64,000 nucleotides of DNA, taken from Candidatus Alistipes faecigallinarum. GTDB lineage: Bacteria > Bacteroidota > Bacteroidia > Bacteroidales > Rikenellaceae. A program made the position numbers and the translations under genes. The DNA lies in assembly GCA_019115605.1 (NCBI GenBank), contig DXDG01000018.1, positions 62,001 to 126,000 on the forward strand. The letters run 5' to 3'. Below are positions 1-8,963 of the stretch, piece after piece. Below the pieces are notes generated by a model, which did no database searches, had not been told where the DNA came from, and was given only the letters and a program-made list of their open reading frames with translations. Position 1 is the first letter of the stretch. Each line of letters starts with the position of its first letter.

Positions 1-222
1 CAGTTCGGGGTTGCGGCGGATGGCGCGGCAGGTCTCGATTCCGTCCATGCGGGGCATCATCATGTCCAGCAGAATCAGGTGGGGACGGTACTTTGCGGCC
101 AGGTCAAGCGCCTCGGCACCGTCCTGGGCCGTGTAGACCTCGTAGCCTTCCCGGACGAGGTTGTAACGGATGAACTCGAGGATGTCCACCTCGTCGTCCA
201 CAAGCAGAATGCGGTAGGTCAT
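1..222 (-). CDS. Response regulator, receiver domain (partial, cut by window edge)
   Basis: Only the first 74 codons lie in the window. They encode a CheY-like receiver domain: the acidic pair D9/D10 in ILLVDDEVDILEF, and the phospho-acceptor D53 in LILLDMMMPRMDG, followed by the usual P-x-M-D-G loop. Such a domain receives phosphate from a histidine kinase. The output domain is outside the window; the sequence style resembles PhoB/OmpR-type regulators, but that is an inference. The gene is divergent from the DUF349 gene and has a TATCTTCG promoter-like box 55 bases upstream of its ATG. Confidence 0.9.
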   Translation of the reverse strand, partial: MTYRILLVDDEVDILEFIRYNLVREGYEVYTAQDGAEALDLAAKYRPHLILLDMMMPRMDGIETCRAIRRNPEL

Positions 223-276
223 GTGTCGGTTTCGGCCCGGCGGTCCTGCGGATGGAGGCGGCCGGATTAACTTTTG

Positions 277-284
277 CGAAGATA
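277..284 (-). promoter_or_regulatory. -7 box (TATCTTCG) for the response regulator
   Basis: One mismatch to the Bacteroidetes TAnnTTTG element, preceded by TTTCG, as at several other promoters in this window. It lies 55 bases upstream of the ATG at 222. Confidence 0.45.
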
Positions 285-327
285 CGAAATTTCCGGCTAA
301 AACCTTCGGTGTCCCGGGAAAAATAAG

Positions 328-335
328 TATATTTG
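328..335 (+). promoter_or_regulatory. -7 box (TATATTTG) for the DUF349 gene
   Basis: Exact TAnnTTTG match, 50 bases upstream of the preferred ATG at 386. An in-frame ATG at 344 lies just downstream of the expected transcription start. Confidence 0.5.
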
Positions 336-385
336 CGAGATTTATGTACCTCCGCTTTGCGGCGGACCCGAAATTACATACAGAA

Positions 386-2530
386 ATGGCTACTGAAAAA
401 CCGAACCTCTCTGCTTCCGAAGAGCATGTCAGCCCCGTGGCTGAAGATGTGCAGGTAGTTCCCGCGGCCGCTGAAGATGCCGCTGCTTCTGAATCGTCCG
501 CTGCGGCGGATCTCTCCGCCGAGGATGCGGCTCCGGCCGCCGCCGATACGGCAACCCCCGCCGATGCCGGAGAAACGGCCCCTGCGGCCCGTCCCCGCCG
601 GGCCCGCATCCGTGCCGTTGCCGAGCCTGTTTCGGCCGACTGCGGCGAGGAGGCCCCGGTGGATGCGCAGGTTGATTTCTCGGAGGAGGATGCGGCTCTG
701 GCGGCACAGAGCGCCGGTTTGGAACTGGGCGACGCCACCGATGAGGAGGAGGATGCCGAACATCAGCAGTCGGAGAGCGCGCCCGCCGAGGACCGGTTTG
801 CCGGCAAGAACAAGGAGGAGCTGCTTGCGCTCTTTGCCCGCATGCTTGAGGAACAGCCCGTTCAGTCGCTGCGCCGCGATGTCGAGGCGTTGAAGATCGC
901 CTTCTACCGGCTGCGCCGCGCCGAGGTGGAGAGCGCCCGCCGCCGTTTTCTCGAAGAGGGTGGTTCCGAAGCCGATTTCGTCCCCTCGACGGACGATGCC
1001 GAGGTGCGTCTCAAGGAGCTCTTCAAGGAGTACCGCCGCCGCCGCGACGAGTTTATTGCGGGTCTCGAGGCCGAGAAGGAGCGCAACCTCGCCACGAAGC
1101 TGGAGATCATCGAGGAGCTCAAGGAACTGGTCAATTCCGACGAGACGCTCAACCATACCTTTACGAAGTTCCGCGAACTGCAGCAGCGCTGGAAGGAGAC
1201 GGGCCCCGTTCCCCAGGCGCAGGTCAAGGATCTGTGGGAGACCTACAACCTGCATGTCGAGAACTTCTACAATTTCATCAAGATCAACAAGGAACTTCGG
1301 GATCTCGATCTGAAGAAGAACTACGAGGCGAAGGTCGCGCTCTGCGAGCAGGCCGAGGCGCTGGTTCTGGAGCCTTCGGTGGTGGAGGCCTTCCACAAGC
1401 TGCAGAAGCTCCACGACGAGTGGCGCGAGACGGGACCCGTTGCCAACGAATACAAGGAGGCGCTCTGGGAGCGTTTCAAGGCGGCTTCGAGCCGGATCAA
1501 CAAGCAGCACCAGGAGTATTTCGAGGCGCTGAAGGCCGAGCAGGTGCGCAACCTGGAGCTCAAGACGGGCCTTTGCGAGACGACCGAGGAGCTGGCCGCC
1601 CAGCCCTTCACCACGCGCAAGGAATGGAACCGGGCGAGCGAGAAGCTGCTCGAGATCCAGAAGACGTGGAAGACCATCGGCTTTGCGCCGAAGAAGGACA
1701 ACAACCGCATCTACGAACGTTTCCGTGCGGCCTGCGACCGCTTCTTCGAGGCCAAGCGCCAGTTCTACGCGGGCGTGAAGACCGAGATGGAGCACAACCT
1801 GCAGCTCAAGACCGAGCTGTGCGAAGCCGCCGAGGCGCTTTCTGGCAGCGAGGAGTGGAAGAAGGCCACCGACGAGTTGATTGCCCTGCAGGCTCGCTGG
1901 AAGCAGGTAGGCGCCGTGTCGCGCCGCCATTCGGATGCCGTCTGGAAACGGTTCCGTGCCGCCTGCGACCGCTTCTTCGAGCGCAAGAGCGCCCATTTTG
2001 CCGGGGTGGATTCCGAGCATGAGGAGAATCTGCGCCGGAAGCTGGCCCTGCTCGACGAGATGGCCGCAGCCGACGTGCGTGCGGGAGGCTACGAGGTCAT
2101 CAAGGATTTCCAGCGCCGCTGGGGCGAGATCGGCTTCGTGCCCATCAAGCAGAAGGAGGCGATCCAGAAGCGCTACAAGGCGGCTGTCGATGCACTCTTT
2201 GCGGCCCTGCGCGGAACGGAGCGCGACCGCTCGATGAACCGCTTCCGGGAGAAGATCTCCACGCTGCGGGCTTCGGGCGACCGGCGCCTGCGCACCGAGC
2301 GCGACCGGCTCTACAACAAGGTGCGCCAGCTCGAGCAGGAGATCGCCCTGCTGGAGAACAACATCGGCTTCTTCGCCAAGTCGAAGAACGCCGAGGCGCT
2401 CGTGGCCGAGGTCCGTTCGAAGATCGACAGGGCCCGCGAGGAGATGGCCGCAACGATCGAGAAGGTGAAGCTCATCGACCGCCAGCAGGCCGAGTCGTCG
2501 GAGCCGGCCCAGGAGCCGCACAAGGATTGA
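386..2530 (+). CDS. DUF349 repeat protein
   Basis: A 714-residue soluble protein of unknown function, common in Bacteroidetes. After an acidic Ala/Glu/Asp-rich, probably disordered N-terminal region (about residues 1-145), it is almost wholly helical and charged. Five DUF349 repeats are visible from their W-x-x-x-G-x-V/A signature, at about residues 268 (RWKETGPVP), 345 (EWRETGPV), 427 (TWKTIGFAP), 503 (RWKQVGAVS) and 578 (RWGEIGFVP). Repeats three and four are followed by near-identical RFRAACDRFFE segments. The C-terminus is a coiled coil. No signal peptide or membrane segment. The open frame extends upstream to 221, but ATG 386 (MATEKPN) is preferred; ATG 344 is possible. It is followed 32 bases later by pyrG, probably in the same operon. 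The molecular role is not known. Confidence 0.9.
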   Translation: MATEKPNLSASEEHVSPVAEDVQVVPAAAEDAAASESSAAADLSAEDAAPAAADTATPADAGETAPAARPRRARIRAVAEPVSADCGEEAPVDAQVDFSEEDAALAAQSAGLELGDATDEEEDAEHQQSESAPAEDRFAGKNKEELLALFARMLEEQPVQSLRRDVEALKIAFYRLRRAEVESARRRFLEEGGSEADFVPSTDDAEVRLKELFKEYRRRRDEFIAGLEAEKERNLATKLEIIEELKELVNSDETLNHTFTKFRELQQRWKETGPVPQAQVKDLWETYNLHVENFYNFIKINKELRDLDLKKNYEAKVALCEQAEALVLEPSVVEAFHKLQKLHDEWRETGPVANEYKEALWERFKAASSRINKQHQEYFEALKAEQVRNLELKTGLCETTEELAAQPFTTRKEWNRASEKLLEIQKTWKTIGFAPKKDNNRIYERFRAACDRFFEAKRQFYAGVKTEMEHNLQLKTELCEAAEALSGSEEWKKATDELIALQARWKQVGAVSRRHSDAVWKRFRAACDRFFERKSAHFAGVDSEHEENLRRKLALLDEMAAADVRAGGYEVIKDFQRRWGEIGFVPIKQKEAIQKRYKAAVDALFAALRGTERDRSMNRFREKISTLRASGDRRLRTERDRLYNKVRQLEQEIALLENNIGFFAKSKNAEALVAEVRSKIDRAREEMAATIEKVKLIDRQQAESSEPAQEPHKD

Positions 2531-2562
2531 ACAAACGGAAAACAGAACAATACACAAGGCAA

Positions 2563-4185
2563 ATGAAACTCTCGAAACCCAAGTACATATTCGTTACGGG
2601 CGGTGTGGCATCGTCGCTCGGAAAGGGTATTATTTCGGCCTCCACGGCGCGTCTGTTGCAGGCCCGCGGTTATTCGGTAACGATTCAGAAACTCGACCCG
2701 TACATCAATGTCGATCCGGGTACGCTCAATCCCTACGAGCACGGCGAGTGCTACGTCACGGAGGACGGGGCGGAGACGGACCTCGATCTGGGACACTACG
2801 AACGCTTTACGAACCATCCCACCTCGAAGGCCAACAACGTTACGACGGGCAAGATCTACAAGAGCGTCATCGAGAAGGAGCGCAAGGGTGAATACCTGGG
2901 CAAGACCGTGCAGGTCATCCCGCACATTACCGACGAGATCAAGCGCCGCATCCAGCTGCTCGGGCAGACCAAGAAATACGACATCATCATCACCGAGATC
3001 GGCGGCACGGTAGGTGATATCGAGTCGCAGCCCTTCATCGAGTCGGTGCGCCAGCTGCGCTATTCGCTCGGTTACAGGAATACGGCCCTGGTTCACCTGA
3101 CGCTGATCCCCTACATGGCCGCGTCGGGTGAGATGAAGACCAAGCCGACGCAGCATTCGGTCAAGGCGCTGCTCGAAAACGGTCTGCAGCCCGACATTCT
3201 CGTGCTGCGCGCCGAGCGTCCCCTGACAACGGCGCTCAAGCGCAAGGTGGCGCTCTTCTGCAATGTCGATGCCAATGCCGTCATGGAGTCCATCGACGTT
3301 CCTTCGATCTATGAAGTGCCTCTGATGATGCACGCCCAGCACCTGGACGAAGTGGTGCTTGCCAAGCTCGATCTTCCGGCCGATCAGGAGCCCGACATGA
3401 CCGCCTGGAGAGCATTCGTCGACAAGATCATGCACCCCTCGAAGAAGATCGACATCGCGCTGGTGGGTAAATATACCGAGCTTCACGACGCCTACAAGTC
3501 GATCAGCGAGTCGTTCATCCATGCCGGTGCCGTCAATGACTGCCACGTCAAGCTCCACTACGTCAATTCGGAGAAGATCACTGCGGAGAACGTTGCCGAG
3601 CAGCTGGGCCGCATGGCCGGCATCCTGGTGGCCCCGGGTTTCGGAAACCGCGGTATCGAAGGCAAGATCGAAGCCGTGCGTTTCGCCCGCGAGGAGCGGA
3701 TTCCCTTCCTGGGCATCTGCCTCGGCATGCAGTGCGCCGTGATCGAGTTCGCCCGCAACGTGCTGGGCATTGCCGATGCCAATTCGAGCGAGATGGAGCA
3801 GACCGCTCATCCGGTCATCGATCTGATGGAGGAGCAGAAGGGGGTTACGGCCAAGGGCGGAACGATGCGTCTGGGCGCCTATCCCTGTACGCTGCGCAAG
3901 GGCTCGAAGGTCGCCGCAGCCTACGGCAAGCTCAATATCTCGGAGCGCCACCGCCACCGTTACGAATTCAACAACGACTATCTCGCCCAGTTCGAGGCCG
4001 CCGGCATGAAGGCCGTGGGCATCAACCCCGACACGAATCTTGTTGAGGTCATCGAGCTGGAGAATCATCCGTGGTTCATCGGTACGCAGTACCATCCCGA
4101 GTACAAGAGTACGGTAGAAAGCCCCTCGCCGCTGTTCGTGGCTTTCGTGAAGGCCGCACTCGAACATGCCGACCGGAAGAAATAG
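2563..4185 (+). CDS. pyrG: CTP synthase
   Basis: A 540-residue glutamine-dependent CTP synthase, which makes CTP from UTP, ATP and glutamine in the cytosol; it is the last step of de novo pyrimidine nucleotide synthesis. The N-terminal synthetase domain opens with the phosphate-binding motif TGGVASSLGKG. The C-terminal class I glutamine amidotransferase domain carries the nucleophile C386 in LGICLGMQC and the His-Glu pair in GTQYHPEY near the end. Full length for the family. The start is ATG 2563 (MKLSKPKYIFVTGG); the frame is open 12 codons further upstream, but without conserved sequence. It lies 32 bases after the DUF349 gene and 35 bases before yidC. Confidence 0.98.
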   Translation: MKLSKPKYIFVTGGVASSLGKGIISASTARLLQARGYSVTIQKLDPYINVDPGTLNPYEHGECYVTEDGAETDLDLGHYERFTNHPTSKANNVTTGKIYKSVIEKERKGEYLGKTVQVIPHITDEIKRRIQLLGQTKKYDIIITEIGGTVGDIESQPFIESVRQLRYSLGYRNTALVHLTLIPYMAASGEMKTKPTQHSVKALLENGLQPDILVLRAERPLTTALKRKVALFCNVDANAVMESIDVPSIYEVPLMMHAQHLDEVVLAKLDLPADQEPDMTAWRAFVDKIMHPSKKIDIALVGKYTELHDAYKSISESFIHAGAVNDCHVKLHYVNSEKITAENVAEQLGRMAGILVAPGFGNRGIEGKIEAVRFAREERIPFLGICLGMQCAVIEFARNVLGIADANSSEMEQTAHPVIDLMEEQKGVTAKGGTMRLGAYPCTLRKGSKVAAAYGKLNISERHRHRYEFNNDYLAQFEAAGMKAVGINPDTNLVEVIELENHPWFIGTQYHPEYKSTVESPSPLFVAFVKAALEHADRKK

Positions 4186-4220
4186 TCATTCTGCAGACAA
4201 AAGAGACGAAACATAGTTAG

Positions 4221-6161
4221 ATGGATAAAAAATCGATCATTGGTATTGTCGTAGTTGCCCTGCTCTTCGTGGGCTTTGCCTACTTCAATACGAAAGAACA
4301 GGAGAAATACCAGCAGGAGATGGCCGAATGGCAGGCCTACCAGGATTCGCTGGCTGCCGCACAACCTGTCGTTGAACCCGATTCGGCGGCTTTCGCCCCG
4401 GTGGATTCCGTTGCCCTGGCGGCCCGCCGTGAGCAGCAGGTTGCCGCGATGGGTGCCGATCTCGTGGCGGCCCGGGAGGCCGAGGCCGGGGAGTTCACGG
4501 TGGAGAACGACGTCCTGTCGCTCCGCTTTTCGACGCGCGGCGGCCAGATCATCGGTGCGACGCTCAAGGAGTATGACCGTTATGCTCCGCGGGATGCCGA
4601 GTTGCACCCCGTCGAGATGATGGATCCGGCCACGGCCCGCTTCGGCATGACCTTCTACGTGAAGAACGGACTCAACAACGTCAATGTCAATACGCTCGAC
4701 TACGTCTTCGAAGCAGCCCCCGTCGAGACGGCGGCCGACGGCAGCCGCATCGTGGTCATGCGTCTTCCCGTTGCCGGCGATGCGAGCCTCGAATACCGCT
4801 ACACGATCCACAACACGGCGGCTCCCGAGCGCGACTACCTTGTGGATTTCGATGTCCGCCTGGTGAACATGGCCCGCGAGATGGCCAACCAGACGCAGAT
4901 CGGCATCGAGTGGTCGAACACCTCCTACCAGAACGAGAAGGGTTTCAAGAACGAGAACATGTACACTACGGTGGCCTACCGCTTCCCCGGGGAGCGCTCC
5001 ATCGAGGAGCTGGGCATGAGCGAGGAGTCGAAGTCGAAGCAGATCACCTCGTCGCTCGACTGGGTGGCCTTCAAGCAGCAGTTCTTCTCGTCGGTCTTCA
5101 TCGCTCCGCAGCACAATATCTCCTATGCCGACCTCGGTTTCACGACGGCGCAGCCCGGTTCGGGTTACATCAAGGATTTTACGGCGCGGATGACCGTTCC
5201 CTACGACGCCGCGACCGAAGGGTATGATTTCGCCTTCTATTTCGGCCCGAACAAATATTCGATCCTCAAGAAGGTGAGCCTCGCCGAGGACGACGACCTG
5301 CGCATGGAGCGCCTGATCCCGCTCGGCTGGGGTATCTTCGGCTGGGTGAACCGCTGGTTCGTCATTCCGGTCTTCGACTTCCTACGCAACTACATCCCGA
5401 GCTTCGGTATCGTCATTCTGATCCTTGCGGTGCTGATCCGCCTGATCATCTCGCCCATGACCTACAAGAGCTACGTCTCGATGGCCAAGATGCGTCTGAT
5501 CAAGCCGCAGGTCGACGAGTTGGCCAAGAAGTACCCCAAGCAGGAGGATGCCATGAAGCGCCAGCAGGCCACGATGGAGCTCTACAAGAAGGCGGGCATC
5601 AACCCGATGGGCGGATGTATCCCGTTGCTGATCCAGATGCCGATCCTGATCGCCGTCTTCCGCTTCTTCCCCGCCTCGATTGAGTTGCGCGACCAGCCGT
5701 TCCTGTGGGCCGATGACCTCTCGTCGTATGACAGCATCCTGAACCTGCCTTTCTCGATCCCCTTCTACGGGGATCACATCAGCCTCTTTGCCCTGCTGAT
5801 GGCGGCCTCGATGTTCTTCTACTCGTACTACAACTACCAGCAGACGGCCTCGACGCAGCAGCAGGTTCCCGGCATGAAGTTCATGATGGTCTACATGATG
5901 CCCGTGCTGCTTCTGCTGTGGTTCAACAGCTACGCCAGTGGTCTGTGCTACTACTACCTGCTCTCGAACCTGCTGACGATCGGCCAGACGCTCGTAATCC
6001 GCCGCATGGTGGACGACTCGAAGATCCAGGCGATCATGCAGGCCAATGCCGCCCGGAAGTCGAATGGCCGGAAGTCGAAGTTCCAGCAGCGCTACGAGGA
6101 GCTCATGCGGCAGCAGGAGGCCATGCAGCGCGCGAAAGGCAATACGCCGAAGAAACGTTAA
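4221..6161 (+). CDS. yidC: Membrane protein insertase YidC
   Basis: A 646-residue inner-membrane insertase of the Oxa1/YidC family that integrates membrane proteins alone or with SecYEG. A single N-terminal membrane segment (about residues 4-21, IIGIVVVALLFVGFAYF) is followed by the large periplasmic beta-sandwich domain typical of Gram-negative YidC, then the conserved multi-spanning C-terminal part with the MxxYKKAGINPMGGCIPLLIQMPI region. The basic C-terminal tail is rich in K/R, as expected for ribosome contact. It is the last gene of the pyrG run and ends at the strong terminator at 6185-6219. Confidence 0.98.
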   Translation: MDKKSIIGIVVVALLFVGFAYFNTKEQEKYQQEMAEWQAYQDSLAAAQPVVEPDSAAFAPVDSVALAARREQQVAAMGADLVAAREAEAGEFTVENDVLSLRFSTRGGQIIGATLKEYDRYAPRDAELHPVEMMDPATARFGMTFYVKNGLNNVNVNTLDYVFEAAPVETAADGSRIVVMRLPVAGDASLEYRYTIHNTAAPERDYLVDFDVRLVNMAREMANQTQIGIEWSNTSYQNEKGFKNENMYTTVAYRFPGERSIEELGMSEESKSKQITSSLDWVAFKQQFFSSVFIAPQHNISYADLGFTTAQPGSGYIKDFTARMTVPYDAATEGYDFAFYFGPNKYSILKKVSLAEDDDLRMERLIPLGWGIFGWVNRWFVIPVFDFLRNYIPSFGIVILILAVLIRLIISPMTYKSYVSMAKMRLIKPQVDELAKKYPKQEDAMKRQQATMELYKKAGINPMGGCIPLLIQMPILIAVFRFFPASIELRDQPFLWADDLSSYDSILNLPFSIPFYGDHISLFALLMAASMFFYSYYNYQQTASTQQQVPGMKFMMVYMMPVLLLLWFNSYASGLCYYYLLSNLLTIGQTLVIRRMVDDSKIQAIMQANAARKSNGRKSKFQQRYEELMRQQEAMQRAKGNTPKKR

Positions 6162-6184
6162 GGCTCCGCGCGACAATCCTGAAT

Positions 6185-6219
6185 AAAAAGCGCCGCTCCA
6201 TGTTGGAGCGGCGCTTTTT
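6185..6219. terminator. Bidirectional intrinsic terminator
   Basis: A perfect hairpin with GCGCCGCTCCA arms and a TGT loop, with an A run before and a T run after. It can end yidC on the plus strand and the esterase gene (stop at 6240) on the minus strand. Confidence 0.9.
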
Positions 6220-6239
6220 CGTTGCAGGAAGATCGCCGT

Positions 6240-7082
6240 TTACTCCTCTTCGGCGAATCCGATCGATACGAAGGTGAGCACGTCGTTGAGTACCGTCTGC
6301 CAGTAACGCCATGTGTGGCCTCCGTCGCGCATGCGGTACTGCAGGGGAATGCCCTTCTCGCGCATGGCCTCGAAGAAGCGGATATTGCCCATCACCAGGA
6401 AGTCGTCGTCTCCGCAATCGACCCACCAGCGCACGGTGCGCTGTGCAGCGACCTGCTCCGGGGTGAGCTTGCGGACCATCTCCACGGGCGAGTTGGCGGC
6501 TACCGAGCGGCGGAAGGCGTTTTCTTCGGGATCGCCGTGCGATTCGAGCAGTCCGCTCATCGGGCAGGCCGACGAGAAGAGCTCCGGATGGCGCAGGGCA
6601 TATACGGCCGTGCCGCCGCCTCCCATCGAGAGTCCCGAGATGGCGCGGTGGCGCTTGTCGCTGCGGATGCGGTAGTTTTTCTCCACGGCGGGCATGAACT
6701 CCTCGAAGAAGAAGCGTTCGTAATCCCAGCCCGGGACGTTGAAATAGCCCATGTGGTCGCCCGTGTAGTTGGGACCCGTACCCGAGGCGTCGGGCATGAT
6801 GACGATCATCGGCAGGGCCAAGCCTGCGGCGATCGCTTCGTCGGTGATGCGGGCCATGTTGCCCTTCTCGGACCAGTCGCCGTGGTAGCCGCTGGCGCCG
6901 TGCAGCAGGTAGAGCACGGGGTAGTCCCTTGTCGTGTCGTCATAGCCCTCGGGCAGATAGACCGAGCAGCTCTTCTCGCATCCGAGGATGTCGCTTTCGA
7001 GCGTGAAGGTTTCGATGCGCCCCTGGGCTGCGGCGGTGAATGCCGCGAAGCCGAGCAGCAGGGTGGTCAGCAGTCGTTTCAT
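6240..7082 (-). CDS. Secreted alpha/beta-hydrolase esterase
   Basis: A 280-residue member of the putative esterase (esterase D / feruloyl-acetyl esterase-like) family. A signal peptide ends near residue 20 (FAAFTAAAQ). Visible catalytic features are the oxyanion strand LLHGASG, the nucleophile S152 in SGLSMGGGG, an acid near D226 in VDCGDDD, and H256 in DGGHTWRYW. It is therefore likely an active periplasmic or secreted carbohydrate-ester or carboxyl-ester hydrolase; the substrate cannot be told from sequence. It is the last gene of a minus-strand run, 18 bases after the RlmI-like gene. Confidence 0.88.
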   Translation of the reverse strand: MKRLLTTLLLGFAAFTAAAQGRIETFTLESDILGCEKSCSVYLPEGYDDTTRDYPVLYLLHGASGYHGDWSEKGNMARITDEAIAAGLALPMIVIMPDASGTGPNYTGDHMGYFNVPGWDYERFFFEEFMPAVEKNYRIRSDKRHRAISGLSMGGGGTAVYALRHPELFSSACPMSGLLESHGDPEENAFRRSVAANSPVEMVRKLTPEQVAAQRTVRWWVDCGDDDFLVMGNIRFFEAMREKGIPLQYRMRDGGHTWRYWQTVLNDVLTFVSIGFAEEE

Positions 7083-7100
7083 GGTATTGCGGTGTTTGGT

Positions 7101-8300
7101 TTATTCGACGTAGAGCACCAGCCCCTTGAGATACTCTCCCTCGGGGTGGTAGATGTTGATCGGATGGTCGGCCGGCTGCGTGAGCTGGTGGAGGATGCGG
7201 ACCTTGCGTCCGGCGATTGCCGCCGCCGAGAAGACCGTCGTGCGGAACAGCTCCTTCGACACGGCCTGCGAGCAGGAGAAGGTGAAGAGAATGCCTCCGG
7301 GGCGGATCTGCGACAGGGCGCGGGCGTTGAGCCGTTTGTATCCCTGCATGGCGTTGCCGAGCACCTTGTGGTGCTTGGCGAATGCCGGAGGGTCGAGGAT
7401 GATCAGGTCATAGCGGTTGCCGATGTCGCGCAGGTACTCCACGGCGTCGGCCGCCACCTCCGTGTGGGGCGCCCCTTCGCCGAAGTTCAGCCGCATGTTC
7501 TCCGTAGCCAGCTCTACGGCGCGTTCCGAGGAGTCCACCGAGCAGACCTCGCGGGCACCGCCCGCGAGGGCGTAGACCGAGAAGCCTCCCGTGTAGCAGA
7601 AGGTGTTGAGGACGGTGCGCCCCTTTGCGTAGCGCTTGACCAGCTCGCGGTTCTCGCGCTGGTCGAGGAAGAAGCCGGTCTTCTGTCCCTGTTCCCAGTT
7701 CACCCAGAACTTCTCGCCGTTTTCGAAGACCACCTGCGAGGTGTGGTCCGAGGCACCCCAGAGGTACCCGTCCACGGCACCGATGTTGGCCTTGAAGGGG
7801 AGCGTCTGCGACGACTTGTCGTAGATGGCCTCGATGCGGTTGCCATAGGTCGCGCGGAGTGCTTCGGCAACCATCTGCCGCGAGCGGTACATGCCCACCG
7901 AGTGGCACTGCAGGACGGCCGTCGTGCCGTAGATGTCCACCACAAGCCCCGGGAGCGAGTCTCCCTCGCCATGCACGAGACGGTAGCAGGTCGTTGCGGG
8001 ATTCTCCGTCAGGCCGAGGACGCGGCGCACGTCGTGCGCCACGGCGATGCGGCGGTTCCACCATGCCTGGTCGATTGTCTCGCGTTCGAACGAGAGCACC
8101 CGCACGGCGATCGAGCCGATCTGGTAGTGTCCCTGGGCGATGAACTCCCCCTTGTGGTTGTAGACTTCGACCAGGGCGCCTTCGGCGATTTCGGACTCCT
8201 CTTCGGCCTTGATGTAGTCGATGGCTCCGGAGAAGATCCACGGATGCCGGCGCAGGAGCGACTCCTCCTTGCCGCGGCGCAGAAAGACTTGAGGTGTCAT
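7101..8300 (-). CDS. Class I rRNA methyltransferase (RlmI-type)
   Basis: A 399-residue SAM-dependent methyltransferase of the RlmI/RlmK-like family (23S rRNA cytosine-5 methylation in the characterised members). The N-terminal PUA domain covers about residues 1-80 (RRHPWIFSGAI is a typical opening). The Rossmann SAM-binding motif is NTFCYTGGFSVYAL, and the catalytic-loop motif is DPPAFAK at about residue 302. The ATG at 8300 overlaps the stop of the upstream exonuclease gene by four bases (ATGA), which fixes the start and implies translational coupling. The frame stays open upstream, but that part is the shadow of the exonuclease gene. The exact rRNA target is inferred only. Confidence 0.9.
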   Translation of the reverse strand: MTPQVFLRRGKEESLLRRHPWIFSGAIDYIKAEEESEIAEGALVEVYNHKGEFIAQGHYQIGSIAVRVLSFERETIDQAWWNRRIAVAHDVRRVLGLTENPATTCYRLVHGEGDSLPGLVVDIYGTTAVLQCHSVGMYRSRQMVAEALRATYGNRIEAIYDKSSQTLPFKANIGAVDGYLWGASDHTSQVVFENGEKFWVNWEQGQKTGFFLDQRENRELVKRYAKGRTVLNTFCYTGGFSVYALAGGAREVCSVDSSERAVELATENMRLNFGEGAPHTEVAADAVEYLRDIGNRYDLIILDPPAFAKHHKVLGNAMQGYKRLNARALSQIRPGGILFTFSCSQAVSKELFRTTVFSAAAIAGRKVRILHQLTQPADHPINIYHPEGEYLKGLVLYVE

Positions 8301-8905
8301 TTGCGAATCGGTTTTTTGGGTACGCGTTGCAGCCGGTCGTAGATGCGGGTGCAGACCCAGGCATCGGTGGCTGCGTAGAGCTGTTGCTTGTCGGTGAGCG
8401 TCGCGGCCTCCCAGTTGCTGAGCCGCTGGGCCTTCGAGACCCTCTGTCCGAGGACGATGGCCGAGAGCTTGCGGAGGCTCTTCTCCTCGATGCCCCATTC
8501 GGGGGCGATGGTCTGCAGATCGACGAATCCGCCGTCGCGGAAGTGGCGGATCTGGCGCAGCGAGCGCAGGTCGCCGGCCACGTCGGCCCCGATCTTGAGG
8601 ATGCGGCGGTCTTCGAGGATCTTCAGGATCGCCTTGTCGAGCGGTATGCGGTTGAGGCGGAAGAGGTAGCAGACCTCCCGTGTGGAGAGTTGCAGCAGCG
8701 ACACGCGGAAGGTTACGCCCTGCCGGAACGACGGCCGGGTCTCGGTGTCGAAACCCAGCAGGGTCTCTCCGGCGAGGTGCTTGCACGCGGCGGCGATGTC
8801 GCGCTCCTGGTCCACGATGCGGATCTCGCCCCGGAACTCGATGGCCGGGAGCAGTGCGGTCTGCTCGTTGCTGATCTTGTCTATGAAGTTGTTTACGGTA
8901 GTCAT
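8297..8905 (-). CDS. RNase D-like 3'-5' exonuclease domain protein
   Basis: A 202-residue DEDDy-family exonuclease. Exo I is FDTETRP (D53, E55), Exo II is GADVAGDL (D112), and Exo III is YAATDAWV (Y177, D181), so all metal-binding acidic residues and the tyrosine are present. It lacks the HRDC domains of E. coli RNase D and is a single-domain version. Likely role: trimming structured RNA 3' ends; its coupling to a probable rRNA methyltransferase supports an RNA role. It starts the minus-strand operon exonuclease-RlmI-esterase. Confidence 0.9.
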   Translation of the reverse strand: MTTVNNFIDKISNEQTALLPAIEFRGEIRIVDQERDIAAACKHLAGETLLGFDTETRPSFRQGVTFRVSLLQLSTREVCYLFRLNRIPLDKAILKILEDRRILKIGADVAGDLRSLRQIRHFRDGGFVDLQTIAPEWGIEEKSLRKLSAIVLGQRVSKAQRLSNWEAATLTDKQQLYAATDAWVCTRIYDRLQRVPKKPIRK

Positions 8906-8921
8906 TCGACGGATGTTCCTG

Positions 8922-8929
8922 CAAATTTA
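8922..8929 (-). promoter_or_regulatory. -7 box (TAAATTTG) for the exonuclease operon
   Basis: Exact TAnnTTTG, preceded by ATTCC, 16 bases upstream of the ATG at 8905. Confidence 0.55.
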
Positions 8930-8963
8930 GGAATAATTTTCCGATCTGCCGCCGATCGGCCCG

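Noticed and set aside
374..2557. A 727-codon open frame on the minus strand under the DUF349 gene
   Set aside because: Leu/Arg/Gly-rich shadow translation of a GC-rich gene; the plus strand encodes clear DUF349 repeats.
6222..8342. A 706-codon plus-strand open frame over the esterase and methyltransferase genes
   Set aside because: No recognisable domain; both minus-strand genes have intact active-site motifs.
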